Shown: positions 27,990-37,941, counted from the first letter of the stretch. The stretch is DNA of 64,000 nucleotides from Campylobacterales bacterium (GCA_027081015.1 JALWMA010000144.1:1-64000); one strand, 5' to 3'. The notes: generated from the letters alone by a model not told the origin. Numbers and translations: made by a program.

Positions 27990-28265
27990 TTTCTCTCCTT
28001 GGGAATTTTTGGAATATCGGGTATTGTAACAAAAAATCCGTAAAGTGTGAGTGAAAGGATTGATTAAAAAATAGTCACATATTTCGATCCGGAATGGGAG
28101 CGAAAGAGTATGCCCCATCTCCGTCCGGCGGCTGCTTCGCGCCCTTCTGGACGCGGGGGCGCTTTCGTGTTTGGGGCACTCTTCGGAGACGATTCAGCAG
28201 CGGTGCGGGTGTGCGCCCCGAGCGCCGGTCGTATCGAAAAGTAACATATGGGCGGGGTATCTCCG

Positions 28266-29069
28266 TCAGAACTTCGCTTTTATGCGATCCCTTTTGATGT
28301 AGTGGACCGCTTCGCTGTAGCCGACGGACCTCGCGAATGCCGCTATCTCATCTTTTTTGTAGCCCACCTGCTCCGGTTTGTGCGCATCGGAGCCGAACGT
28401 TATCGGGATATCTCTCTCGAAGGCCATCTGCAGAAGCTCCCTCGAGGGGTAGGGCTCTCCTATCGGCTTGCGGTAGCCGGCGGCGTTTATCTCTATCGCC
28501 ATGTCGGCGCGTTTTATCGCATCCATCGCCTTTTGCGCGATGAGTCTGACATCGGTTTTGGGGACATACTTGAAGACTTTGATTAGATCGAGGTGGCCCA
28601 CTATGTCGAACTTTCCGCACTTCGCCAAATTTTCTACCAGGTCGAAGTAGTCCTGCCAGATGGCCTCTATGTCGGCACCTTCGTACCTCCCAATGAACTC
28701 CGGGTTGTCGAAACCCCACCTGTCTATGAAGTGTACGGAGCCTATCAGGTAGTCCACATCGGCACCCAGCACCCTCTCGTCCATATGTCCGGGCAGGTAG
28801 TCCACCTCGTATGCGAGGCGAATCTCTATCTCTTTCTCGTACTCCCTTTTTGCCCGTTTCACATCCTCCTCGTAGGCTCTCATCTCTTCGAATCCCATTC
28901 TGTAACGCGGGTCGAAATCCATCGGCGCATGGTCGCTGAATCCGAAAATGTCGATACCTTCGGCTATCGCCTTTTTAATGTAGTCGTCTATCGTACCTTC
29001 GGCGTGGTTGCATCTGGATGTGTGGTTGTGGAGGTCGATTTTCAGTCGTTTTTCGTTTTTCGCTTGCAT
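28266..29069 (-). CDS. PHP-family histidinol-phosphatase (HisJ type)
   Basis: KIDLHNHTSRCNHAEGTIDDYIKKA, FGFSDHAPMDF, FGSDAHKPEQVG. Confidence 0.88.
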   Translation of the reverse strand: MQAKNEKRLKIDLHNHTSRCNHAEGTIDDYIKKAIAEGIDIFGFSDHAPMDFDPRYRMGFEEMRAYEEDVKRAKREYEKEIEIRLAYEVDYLPGHMDERVLGADVDYLIGSVHFIDRWGFDNPEFIGRYEGADIEAIWQDYFDLVENLAKCGKFDIVGHLDLIKVFKYVPKTDVRLIAQKAMDAIKRADMAIEINAAGYRKPIGEPYPSRELLQMAFERDIPITFGSDAHKPEQVGYKKDEIAAFARSVGYSEAVHYIKRDRIKAKF

Positions 29070-29073
29070 ATAT

Positions 29074-29937
29074 CTAACTCTTTGGGGCTCTTTTTTTGAG
29101 AAAAGTGCCGTTCTCTTTTACCTCTACGGCCCCTCTTTGCAGCAGAAGTGTCAGGGCTCTTTTGAAGTTTTTCCGGCTCAGCCCGAGCAGCTCTTTTATC
29201 CTCTCGGGGTCGCTCTTGTAGACAAGGGGCATCATCCCTTTGCGGCTCTCGAGATACTCTATTATCCTCTCTGCAGCGATCTCGTCGCTCTTTTTGCCTA
29301 TAGGGCGCATCAGTATGTCTATCTTGCCGTCGTCGCGCACCTTTTTGACATACCCTCTGGCCCTTTGACCGATCTGCAGCCCGGAGAATATTTCGGAGTG
29401 GAAGATGAGCCCTTCGTAGCGGCCATCGACAAGCACCTTATAGCCGAGCTCCGTTTTGTCGTAGACCAAAATATCGACCTCTTCGTTGCGTTTGAGCTTT
29501 TGAGGCCGGCGGTCGAATCTGCCTTCCGTCTTCTGCACCCCTATGAGACGGTGGGTTCTCTCGTCGTAGTCGACATATATGAGGTGCTTTTCACCTTTCG
29601 CAAGACTCCTTCTCTGCAGGGCTTTGGGGACGAAAAGGTCTTTGGCGAGCCCCCAGTCGACAAATGCGCCGTGGGGAGTGGTGTCTACGACCTCCATGAC
29701 CGCAAATTCGCCCAGCACGGCCAAGGGTCTCTCCGTCGTTGCCACGATGCGCTCTTCGCCGTCTCTGTAGACAAAGAGCTCCTCTACGCAGCCGAGCCCC
29801 ATCTCTTCGGTCACATACCGTTTCGGCAGCAGCACCTCCTTCTCTTTGGAAGAGGCGAAGATCAGCCCGTGGTCGGACTCTCTCACGGCTTTTAGGCGGT
29901 TGACTTTTCCAAGTTCCGGATATTCGTTTATAATCAT
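29074..29937 (-). CDS. S1-domain RNA-binding protein, CvfB/YitL family
   Basis: GEFAVMEVVDTTPHGAFVDWGLAKDLFVP, GYVKKVRDDGKIDILMRP; start set at MIINEYPELGK. Confidence 0.8.
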   Translation of the reverse strand: MIINEYPELGKVNRLKAVRESDHGLIFASSKEKEVLLPKRYVTEEMGLGCVEELFVYRDGEERIVATTERPLAVLGEFAVMEVVDTTPHGAFVDWGLAKDLFVPKALQRRSLAKGEKHLIYVDYDERTHRLIGVQKTEGRFDRRPQKLKRNEEVDILVYDKTELGYKVLVDGRYEGLIFHSEIFSGLQIGQRARGYVKKVRDDGKIDILMRPIGKKSDEIAAERIIEYLESRKGMMPLVYKSDPERIKELLGLSRKNFKRALTLLLQRGAVEVKENGTFLKKRAPKS

Positions 29938-29991
29938 GAAGATATTATATCCAAAACGGTTTGCGTAAAGAGTTTTAGGGCATAATAGCGC

Positions 29992-32900
29992 ATGCGATTT
30001 ATCGAATACTTCATAAAGAACACGAGACTCAACCATCTACTGCTCCTTTTCATCCTGATAGCGGGCATATACAGCTACAAAGAGATGCCCAAAGAGCTCT
30101 TCCCCGACGTGACTCTGAACATGATAGGCGTTAGCGGAGGCTATGCCGGATCGAGCGCCAGGGTCCTGGACAAGATGGCCGTCAGGGACATTGAGGAGGC
30201 GATAGAGGGAATCAGCGGCATAAAGACCACCGAGACGGTCATAGTACCGGGAAGATTCGACATAATCGTGACCCTCAACGACGAAGCGGAGCCCGTCGAT
30301 GTGCTCAGCAAGGTAAAAGATGCCATAGCCGCAAACAGGCAGTATCTGCCTGCGGACATGACGGAACCTACGGCGACCCATCTGACGCGCAAGCGGGACC
30401 TGCTCTCGATATCGCTCTCTTCGAAGAGTCTGGACAAAGAGTCGCTGGTCAGGGAGGCCAAAGAGATAAAGCGGCGGATAATGCAGATCGAAAATATCGC
30501 CGAAGTGAAGATATACGGCGACTCGGACGAGGAGATCCTGCTAAAGATAGACTCCAAGGCGCTCGCAGCCTACGGAATAGACCCAAAAGCTCTCCTGACC
30601 GCCATATCGAGCCTCTCCTACATCTACCCGGTCGGAGACATAGAGCAGCCCGGAGACTACCTCTACCTCTCTACCGTACACGGATGGAAAGACGAGAAGG
30701 GGTGGGAGAGCGCACTCATCGGGGTAGGCGGCAGGTATATCCGTCTCGGCGACGTCGCCGAGGTGAGCAGGCGGCTGGCCGATACCTCGACACTCTCATC
30801 CTTCAACGGCAGGGACAACATCACCCTCAAAGTCTACAAAGACTCCAAAGGGGACGCGATAGCCCTCTCCAAGAAGCTCCACACCTTTGTGGAGGGTCTT
30901 AATAGGAGCCGCCCCGAACTGATCGCCGACATCTACCACGACACATCCAGGCCGATAGAGAAGAGGCTCAACGTAATAGTTTCGAACATCCTGATAGGGC
31001 TGGTGCTGATATTTTTCACGATGGCCCTGCTGATAAACTTCCGCATAGCCGCGATAGTGACGCTCGGGATTCCCTTTTCGTTCGCGATAGGGCTGATAAT
31101 CCTGCACTCTATGGGATATACGATAAACATCGTCTCCCTGCTGGGTGCGCTTATAGTCATAGGTATCGTCGTAGACGACGCCGTAGTCGTCGCCGAAAAT
31201 ATACAGCGCTATATCGACGAAGGGATGCAGAGGAGTTCCGCGGTATTGAAGGGGGTCGAGGAGATGGTGCTTCCGGTAACGCTCGCCACGCTCACCACCT
31301 TCGCCGCCTTTTTGCCGCTCTTTATGCTTTCGGGGGAGATATCGCACTTCATCATACTGATTCCGGTAGTCGTGGTTGCCGTTTTGGCCGGCTCTTTGAT
31401 CGAGAGCTTCCTCTTTCTTCCCCTGCATGCCAAAGAGCTGCTCTCAAAAGGGCACAGCATGGTCGACTGGAGCCCCCTTCAGGGACTCTACGAGCGGAGC
31501 CTGCGCTACTGCATCCGGTACAAGAAGAGCTTTCTGTTCCTCTTTCTGATCGGTATTCCGCTTCTGACCTATCTTCTCGTAAAGTCTATGCACTTCCAGT
31601 TTTTCCCCAGTTTCGACAGCAACTACATATATGTCACCGGCAAGCTCGACTCCAATACGCCGATAGAGCGCACATCCGAAGTGGCCAAAGAGATGGAGAG
31701 GGAGATTCTGAAGCACAAAGAGGAGCTGGGCATAAAGTCGGTGTCGGCCGTAGCCGGTTCGAGAACCACGCTCGGCGGCGAAAAAGAGAGTGACAACGGA
31801 TCGTTCTATATTACGGTCGAGCTCTACGATCTGATCGAAAAAGATTTCATAAACCGCTACGTCAACCCGATTTTCAACCTCTCTTTCGACTTCAACGACC
31901 CGAACAGGAGGCGTACCATCGAAACCTACGAACTCGCCAAGCCGCTTAGCGACATAGTGGAGCCTTTCAGGAAGCGTTACTCCATGGAGGAGCTCGGTGT
32001 CAGGCAGAGGCATGTGGGGGTCATAAGAAACGATATAAAGATCAACTTTTCTGGCGAAGACGAGAAGCTGGTGGAGCGCAGTATGCGACTTGTGGAGGCT
32101 GCACTCGGCAGAATCGACGGGGTTGTCGGCATTAGCGACAATCTCAAATACGGCAAAAGCGAATACAAACTCAAAATCAACGACTACGGAGAGAAGCTGG
32201 GTCTCAGCGAAGGGGAGGTGGCGTCTCTGCTCTCGGGCTACTTCCTGCAAAGACGCCACGCCCTCACCTTCGGCAAAGAGGGAGTGGTCGAGATTCGTAC
32301 GGAGGATATGAGAAAAGAGAGCCTCGAGGAGCTGAAGAGCTTTCCTGTGCCGCTGAAAGACGGAAGGTTCGTAAGGCTGGACCAGGTTGCGGAGTTCGAG
32401 GTTTCGCGCGACTACGCCCAGATAAAGAAACGTGACGGAGAGGTCGTGAAGACCGTTTTCGCCTCCATCGACAAATATAGAACTACCGCAAACGACGCGC
32501 TCGAAAAGCTCTCTGGCCTGATTTCCGAAATAGAGAAGAGCGGGGTAAAAGTGACGCTTCTTGGGGAGAAAGAGAAGAACAGGCAGCTTGCCGAAGAGAT
32601 GAAGAGGGCCACGCTTCTCGCCATCTTTCTGATACTTCTTTCGCTGATGCTGATATTCTCCAGAATAAGATACGCGCTGATGGTGATGTCGGTGATCCCT
32701 TTTTCGATTCTGGGAGCCCTGATAGGCCATACGCTTCTGGGCATCAACCTTTCGATGGCTTCGATAATCGGAATTCTGGGGCTTGCCGGGGTGGTGGTGA
32801 ACGACGGGATAATCATGCTCGATTTTTTGCACGGAACAAGGAAAAGCCGCGAATTTTTCGAACGTGCGAAACTCAGGCTCAGGCCGATTCTCATAACCTC

Positions 32901-33084
32901 CACGACCACCTTTCTCGGGCTCTCGACCCTCATATTCTTCGCTACCGGACAGGCGGTCATTCTACAGCCCATCGCCGTCTCGATCGGTTTCGGGCTTTTA
33001 TGGGGAACGGTGCTGAACCTCTACTACCTCCCTACGCTCTATGCGGTGGTAAACCGTATAGAGCCGGTTAGCGAAAGGGTATAA
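29992..33084 (+). CDS. RND-superfamily efflux permease (AcrB/HAE1 type)
   Basis: 1030 aa; two six-TM repeats, GIVVDDAVVVAENI, GLAGVVVNDGIIMLDF. Confidence 0.92.
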   Translation: MRFIEYFIKNTRLNHLLLLFILIAGIYSYKEMPKELFPDVTLNMIGVSGGYAGSSARVLDKMAVRDIEEAIEGISGIKTTETVIVPGRFDIIVTLNDEAEPVDVLSKVKDAIAANRQYLPADMTEPTATHLTRKRDLLSISLSSKSLDKESLVREAKEIKRRIMQIENIAEVKIYGDSDEEILLKIDSKALAAYGIDPKALLTAISSLSYIYPVGDIEQPGDYLYLSTVHGWKDEKGWESALIGVGGRYIRLGDVAEVSRRLADTSTLSSFNGRDNITLKVYKDSKGDAIALSKKLHTFVEGLNRSRPELIADIYHDTSRPIEKRLNVIVSNILIGLVLIFFTMALLINFRIAAIVTLGIPFSFAIGLIILHSMGYTINIVSLLGALIVIGIVVDDAVVVAENIQRYIDEGMQRSSAVLKGVEEMVLPVTLATLTTFAAFLPLFMLSGEISHFIILIPVVVVAVLAGSLIESFLFLPLHAKELLSKGHSMVDWSPLQGLYERSLRYCIRYKKSFLFLFLIGIPLLTYLLVKSMHFQFFPSFDSNYIYVTGKLDSNTPIERTSEVAKEMEREILKHKEELGIKSVSAVAGSRTTLGGEKESDNGSFYITVELYDLIEKDFINRYVNPIFNLSFDFNDPNRRRTIETYELAKPLSDIVEPFRKRYSMEELGVRQRHVGVIRNDIKINFSGEDEKLVERSMRLVEAALGRIDGVVGISDNLKYGKSEYKLKINDYGEKLGLSEGEVASLLSGYFLQRRHALTFGKEGVVEIRTEDMRKESLEELKSFPVPLKDGRFVRLDQVAEFEVSRDYAQIKKRDGEVVKTVFASIDKYRTTANDALEKLSGLISEIEKSGVKVTLLGEKEKNRQLAEEMKRATLLAIFLILLSLMLIFSRIRYALMVMSVIPFSILGALIGHTLLGINLSMASIIGILGLAGVVVNDGIIMLDFLHGTRKSREFFERAKLRLRPILITSTTTFLGLSTLIFFATGQAVILQPIAVSIGFGLLWGTVLNLYYLPTLYAVVNRIEPVSERV

Positions 33085-33202
33085 TTTTCCTATAATGAAT
33101 AACGCACTATAATCTAACCGTTAGATTCGACAAACGGTGCCGCGCACCCTCGAGGCATATGCGTGTCACCGGTTTGGACTATCCCAAGATTAGGAATGCC
33201 GC

Positions 33203-33877
33203 ATGACACAAGAAGAGCTGGATGCACTGATGGCCGGCGACCTCGACCTGGATGCCGAAGAGGAGTCGCTGCAGGAGGCTGTTACGGAGGGTTCCGAAGC
33301 GGAGTCTTCAGGGGTCGAAGAGGGTGGCGAAGCAGAGGCGTTGATACCTCCCCCGGCTACAAAAGAGCATCAGGTCGTGCACCAGCTCGACGACGTTACG
33401 CGAGACTCGGAAGAGAAGGCGAGCGAGATCTTCGATGCGCTCGATGCGGTTATGAACGATATCGACGGAGCCCTGGCAGCTATAGAAAAGATGGACGCGA
33501 TATCGAACGGGTTCGAAGAGATGTTCGCCACCCTTATGCAAAAATTCCCGAGCGTAAAGAGGTTCGAGACTGCCGCCGAAGAGGCTAAGAGGCTAAGAGA
33601 GCTCTCAAGCGAAGTGACCGATATGCTCCAGAGTGCCAACGACCAGATCCTCGGGGCGATGGATACGATGCAGTATCAGGATATCCATCGCCAGAAGATA
33701 GAGCGCGTCATAAACATAATGCGTGCGCTCAGCCGCTACATGAGCGCGCTTTTCGAAGGAAGCATAGAGGATGAGAAGCGTGTCAAATCGGCCCGCCATA
33801 TCGAGGGGGACACCACGACCGAAGAGGTGATCAGCAACGACGATATAGAAGCGCTCATAGCCCAGTTCGGAAAATAG
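33203..33877 (+). CDS. cheZ: CheZ-like CheY-P phosphatase (HP0170 type)
   Basis: MQYQDIHRQKIERVINIM aligned to the CheZ QD..GQ.I.R motif; C-terminal ISNDDIEALIAQFGK; adjacent U32 peptidase as in Helicobacter. Confidence 0.75.
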   Translation: MTQEELDALMAGDLDLDAEEESLQEAVTEGSEAESSGVEEGGEAEALIPPPATKEHQVVHQLDDVTRDSEEKASEIFDALDAVMNDIDGALAAIEKMDAISNGFEEMFATLMQKFPSVKRFETAAEEAKRLRELSSEVTDMLQSANDQILGAMDTMQYQDIHRQKIERVINIMRALSRYMSALFEGSIEDEKRVKSARHIEGDTTTEEVISNDDIEALIAQFGK

Positions 33878-33881
33878 GCAT

Positions 33882-35141
33882 ATGGTCGAACTCCTCTCCC
33901 CCGCGGGCAATCTCGAGAAACTGAAAATCGCACTCGCCTACGGGGCAGACGCCGTCTACGGAGGGGTCAGCCACTTTTCGCTGCGCATAAGAAGCGGCAA
34001 AGAGTTTACGTACGAGAGCTTTGAAGAGGGGGTAGAGTACGCCCACTCGCTCGGCAAAAAGGTCTATGTGACTATAAACGGCTTCCCCTTCAACTCCCAG
34101 CTGGAACTCTACAGAAGCCATATGGAGCGGATGGCGCGGATGGGGCCGGACGCCTTCATCGTCTCTACGCCCGGACTCGTGAAGATGGCGCGCGAAACGG
34201 CACCCGAGATTCCGCTGCACCTCTCTACGCAGGCGAACGTGATGAACGTTCTGGATGCGCGTTTTTATTACGAGCTCGGCGTCAGGCGGATAATAGCGGC
34301 CCGCGAGATCAGCCTGAAAGATCTCGAAGCGATCAAAAGGGAGCTTCCAGATCTGGAGCTCGAAATCTTCGTGCACGGCTCCATGTGTTTCGCATACAGC
34401 GGACGGTGCCTGATAAGCGCCGTTCAGAGCGGCAGGGTGCCAAACCGCGGCAGCTGCGCCAACGACTGCAGGTTTCCATATGTGCTGTATGCCGAAAACC
34501 CTGAAACGGGGGTGACCTTCAGACTCGAAGAGGAGGAGGGTTTAGGCACCTACATAATGAACGCCAAAGATATGAATCTCGCTTCGCATATAGACGAGAT
34601 ACTCGAAAGCGGAGCGGTAGACTCGCTCAAGATAGAGGGGCGCACGAAGAGCCCCTACTACGTCGCCGTTACAGCAAGCGCCTACAGAAGGGCGATAGAC
34701 GACTTCTACACAGGACGATTCGACGCATCGAAGTACCAGGAGGAGCTCCATACGACCAAACATCGCGGCTTTACGGACGCCTACCTTCTCCACAGACCCT
34801 TCGAAAAGGAGGGCACGCAGAGCCTGGAGAGCTCCATAAGCGAAGGGACCTATCAGGTAGCGGCGCTGGTGGATGAGAAAGGTTTGGCCTTCTACGCAAA
34901 AGACAGGATCGAAGAGGGCGACGAGATGGAGATACTCTCTCCACGCCCCATAGAGGAGAGCGTAGATAACGAACGGGGAGAGATCTACCCCAAAGAGGGG
35001 CGGTGGTACATTAGGATGAGGATGCTCGAGACCCCAGGCGGCAGAAGGTTTCAGACCATACACAGCGGAAACGAAAACCCGATTCTGCTGCCCGCCGCGC
35101 TGCCCCCTTTCACATTTTTGAGAAGGAAGATAGATGGATGA
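33882..35141 (+). CDS. U32 family peptidase (collagenase-like / tRNA-rRNA hydroxylation-associated)
   Basis: ELLSPAGNLEKLKIALAYGADAVYGG, EIFVHGSMCFAYSGRCLISAVQSGRVPNRGSCANDCRFPY. Confidence 0.93.
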   Translation: MVELLSPAGNLEKLKIALAYGADAVYGGVSHFSLRIRSGKEFTYESFEEGVEYAHSLGKKVYVTINGFPFNSQLELYRSHMERMARMGPDAFIVSTPGLVKMARETAPEIPLHLSTQANVMNVLDARFYYELGVRRIIAAREISLKDLEAIKRELPDLELEIFVHGSMCFAYSGRCLISAVQSGRVPNRGSCANDCRFPYVLYAENPETGVTFRLEEEEGLGTYIMNAKDMNLASHIDEILESGAVDSLKIEGRTKSPYYVAVTASAYRRAIDDFYTGRFDASKYQEELHTTKHRGFTDAYLLHRPFEKEGTQSLESSISEGTYQVAALVDEKGLAFYAKDRIEEGDEMEILSPRPIEESVDNERGEIYPKEGRWYIRMRMLETPGGRRFQTIHSGNENPILLPAALPPFTFLRRKIDG

Positions 35142-35478
35142 TCGTTTTACCACCTCAAGAGTCCTGAAAGCGTGGTGGGCGATGCAGTGGAGAGCCGTTT
35201 TGGCGACCTTTGTAGGTTCGCTGGTGCTGATAGCCCTCTTCTCATTCTTCGCCGCATTGATGGGCGTCTCGAAGGGGGTTATAATGATGTTCGGAAATAT
35301 CATCTATACCGGGGTGGCGATATTCGCATCGTTCTACTTCTTCGGATATTCGCTCAGGAAGGATTATGGGGATTTCAGGTTTGAGATATCGCAAAAGCCG
35401 CCGGAGGCGACGGAGCCGCCCACCGATCGAGAAACTGATGCAGAGAGTCCAGAGTCCAGTTCCGCAGGTCGGAATTAG
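35134..35478 (+). CDS. Small integral membrane hypothetical protein
   Basis: 114 aa, two TM segments, disordered Pro/Glu-rich tail; overlaps upstream stop. Confidence 0.65.
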   Translation: MDDRFTTSRVLKAWWAMQWRAVLATFVGSLVLIALFSFFAALMGVSKGVIMMFGNIIYTGVAIFASFYFFGYSLRKDYGDFRFEISQKPPEATEPPTDRETDAESPESSSAGRN

Positions 35479-35510
35479 TTTTTGGATTTTTAAAACTTAC
35501 ATCTAAAGGA

Positions 35511-36011
35511 GTGGAAATGAGGTTCATATCGATCATCATAGGGAGTAAAAGCGATTACGAGGTGATGAAGGAGTGCGGCAAGACGCTGGAGAAGTTCGGT
35601 GTCCCTTACGAGCTGATAATCTCTTCGGCCCACAGAAGCCCGGAGCGCACCAAAAACTATATAAAAGATGCGGAGGAGCGCGGGGCGGTAGTCTTCATCG
35701 CCGCCGCCGGCATGGCCGCACACCTTGCGGGTGCCGTGGCCGCCACCACGATAAAACCGGTAATAGGTGTACCTATGAGCTCCTCCGACCTTCGCGGGGA
35801 GGATGCGCTTTTGAGTACGGTAATGATGCCTGCCGGTATGCCGGTGGCAACCCTTGCGATAGGCAAAGCCGGTGCGATAAACAGCGCCTATCTGGCGATG
35901 CAGATACTGGCGATAGACGACGACGAGCTCAACGTCAAGCTGATAGAGGATCGGATAGCGAAGGCGAAAAAGGTCGAAACCGACTCCGCGGAGATAGAGG
36001 TCAGAATCTAA
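35511..36011 (+). CDS. purE: N5-carboxyaminoimidazole ribonucleotide mutase
   Basis: [65 protein letters not shown]. Confidence 0.97.
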   Translation: MEMRFISIIIGSKSDYEVMKECGKTLEKFGVPYELIISSAHRSPERTKNYIKDAEERGAVVFIAAAGMAAHLAGAVAATTIKPVIGVPMSSSDLRGEDALLSTVMMPAGMPVATLAIGKAGAINSAYLAMQILAIDDDELNVKLIEDRIAKAKKVETDSAEIEVRI

Positions 36012-36050
36012 AGTCCGCCCGCTGCGGGGCGGCACCATAGAGGAGATGGC

Positions 36051-36533
36051 ATGAAAACTTGGCTCAGTATCAGGGCGTATGCGAAACTGATCGATCGCGA
36101 CTTCGACTATGTGCTTTCACTCGTAGACAGCGGCGCCGTGGTCTCCAAAGAGGAGAACGGCGAGATCTTCATAGAGGCCGATTCACAGGAGAGTCTTCCC
36201 GGCACACCCGTAAAGGGGGGCGAAATCTTGAAGGTGGATATGGAGAGAGGCGAGGGCATACAGTTTGTGGAGAAGACCATCGGAACCATTTTGAACATGC
36301 ACGAAAAGGTGATGGACGCCAAAGACGAGACGCTGCAGACGCTCAAAAACGAGAACAGTTTTCTTAAAGATGCCCTCCTCTCGATGCAGGAGCTCTACGA
36401 CGAGGACAGAAAGACGATAGAGACGCTCACCGCCGAACTCAACGCCACGAGGGAGGAGCTGGAGTTCATGAAGCGCAAATACAGGCTCATGTGGGGGAAA
36501 GTGGTGGAAAAACATGCCGGAGAAGAGAGTTGA
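36051..36533 (+). CDS. DUF3972-type conserved epsilonproteobacterial protein
   Basis: MKTWLSIRAYAKLIDRDFDYVLSLVDSGAVVSKEENGEIFIEADSQESL; C-terminal coiled coil. Confidence 0.7.
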   Translation: MKTWLSIRAYAKLIDRDFDYVLSLVDSGAVVSKEENGEIFIEADSQESLPGTPVKGGEILKVDMERGEGIQFVEKTIGTILNMHEKVMDAKDETLQTLKNENSFLKDALLSMQELYDEDRKTIETLTAELNATREELEFMKRKYRLMWGKVVEKHAGEES

Positions 36534-37399
36534 AGCTGGAGCCCGAGTGCGTGACATGCATATTTTCGCAGGCGCTCAGAGTTTGCGAAATCCTGCATGT
36601 AGAGAAAGAGCGCACCAAGAGGGTACTCGATGAGGTGGCGCTCATGATACCCGGATTCTCTTTTTCGGAGACCCCTCCCCAGGTGGCTGCGAGAGTCTAC
36701 CCCAAAATAGCGCAGCTGCTCGGGGTCGACGACATCTACGCCGAGTACAAAAAGGAGGCGACGCGACACGCGATGAGACTCTTTCCGGCCGTGAAAAAGA
36801 GGGTGCTCGAGAGCGGCGACAGGCTGCATGCCGCGCTGAAAGCCTCCGTGGCCGGCAATGTCATAGATCTCGCCGCGACACACAGCTTCGACCTCGAAGA
36901 GGAGGTGGAGAGAGTATTCGAGACCCCTTTTGCGATAGACGACTCGCAAGAGCTTCGAAAAAGGCTTCAATCGGCGCGACGCCTGCTCCTGATAGGCGAC
37001 AACGCAGGCGAACATCTGTTCGACAAGCTGCTGATGGAGACTATCTCGGAGATCTGCCCGCAGCTGGAGATAGGCTATGCGGTCAGGGGGCGCCCCATAA
37101 TAAACGACATAACCGCGCAGGATGCGAAGGAGGCCGGTATAGACGAAGTGGCCGACATAATCGACAGCGGCGTAGATACGCCCGGGTTCGATCCGGCCAG
37201 ATTGAGTCGGGAGGCTCGAAAATATTACGAAATGAGCGATCTGGTTATAGCCAAAGGGATGGGCAACTACGAATCGCTGAACGACGCCTCGACAAAGCCG
37301 ACATTCTACCTGATGAAGGTGAAATGCAGCGTCGTTGCAGCCTCTTTGGGCCGTGAAATAGGAGATATAGTATGTTACGAAGGAGCCTCCGATGTTTGA
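36530..37399 (+). CDS. DUF89 (ARMT1-like damage-control phosphatase) family protein with N-terminal CxxC
   Basis: TTG start overlapping upstream TGA; EPECVTCIFSQALR, LIGDNAGEHLFDK, RGRPIINDITAQDA, VIAKGMGNYESL. Confidence 0.82.
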   Translation: MKLEPECVTCIFSQALRVCEILHVEKERTKRVLDEVALMIPGFSFSETPPQVAARVYPKIAQLLGVDDIYAEYKKEATRHAMRLFPAVKKRVLESGDRLHAALKASVAGNVIDLAATHSFDLEEEVERVFETPFAIDDSQELRKRLQSARRLLLIGDNAGEHLFDKLLMETISEICPQLEIGYAVRGRPIINDITAQDAKEAGIDEVADIIDSGVDTPGFDPARLSREARKYYEMSDLVIAKGMGNYESLNDASTKPTFYLMKVKCSVVAASLGREIGDIVCYEGASDV

Positions 37400-37889
37400 G
37401 CGACTGATGGATGAGAAGATACTGCCGTTTCTCTTCAAAGAGCCGAAACACCCGATGCGTTTCAACGAGCTTATGCAGGCCAACAAGATGCTGGTGGACC
37501 ATATACCGCTCGAGGGGAGAATACCCGGCATTAAACTTCGGCTTTCGCGCCTCTATATATTTATGGTCACGATCTGGAACCTCATATTCCTGCCGCCGGC
37601 GCTCATTTTTCACAAGCTGCTGGCGAAGATAGACTGCCACATCATGATCGTTCTGGCCGTCTTTTTCACGATCTTCTTTTTCGGTGTGCTCTCCGTTTTC
37701 AGATCATGGGCGATAGAGCGCATGGCCCTGAACCAGATAAAGAAGGCGTGGAGACTCCATCTTCCCTATTACGATTTCGATACATACCACGTCAAGGTTG
37801 CGAAGTTCTATACCGACGCCCTCGAAAAGGGGGTCACGGGCGCCAATGTGGAGATGTACATCATGAACGCCCTCTCGCTTGAAAAGTGA
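37392..37889 (+). CDS. Conserved membrane protein, unknown function
   Basis: 165 aa with two TM segments (LYIFMVTIWNLIFLPPALIFH; IMIVLAVFFTIFFFGVLSVF). Confidence 0.65.
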   Translation: MFERLMDEKILPFLFKEPKHPMRFNELMQANKMLVDHIPLEGRIPGIKLRLSRLYIFMVTIWNLIFLPPALIFHKLLAKIDCHIMIVLAVFFTIFFFGVLSVFRSWAIERMALNQIKKAWRLHLPYYDFDTYHVKVAKFYTDALEKGVTGANVEMYIMNALSLEK

Positions 37890-37941
37890 TGGCGGAGTTA
37901 TATATAATTTCGGGAAAAATTATCGATAACAGGAGGTAAAC

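Noticed and set aside
26727-28043. 438-aa plus-strand ORF
   Set aside because: Antisense shadow of glnA; no recognisable motif.
31444-32832. 462-aa minus-strand ORF
   Set aside because: Antisense to the RND permease gene; low-complexity His/Arg/Gln-rich translation typical of shadow ORFs.
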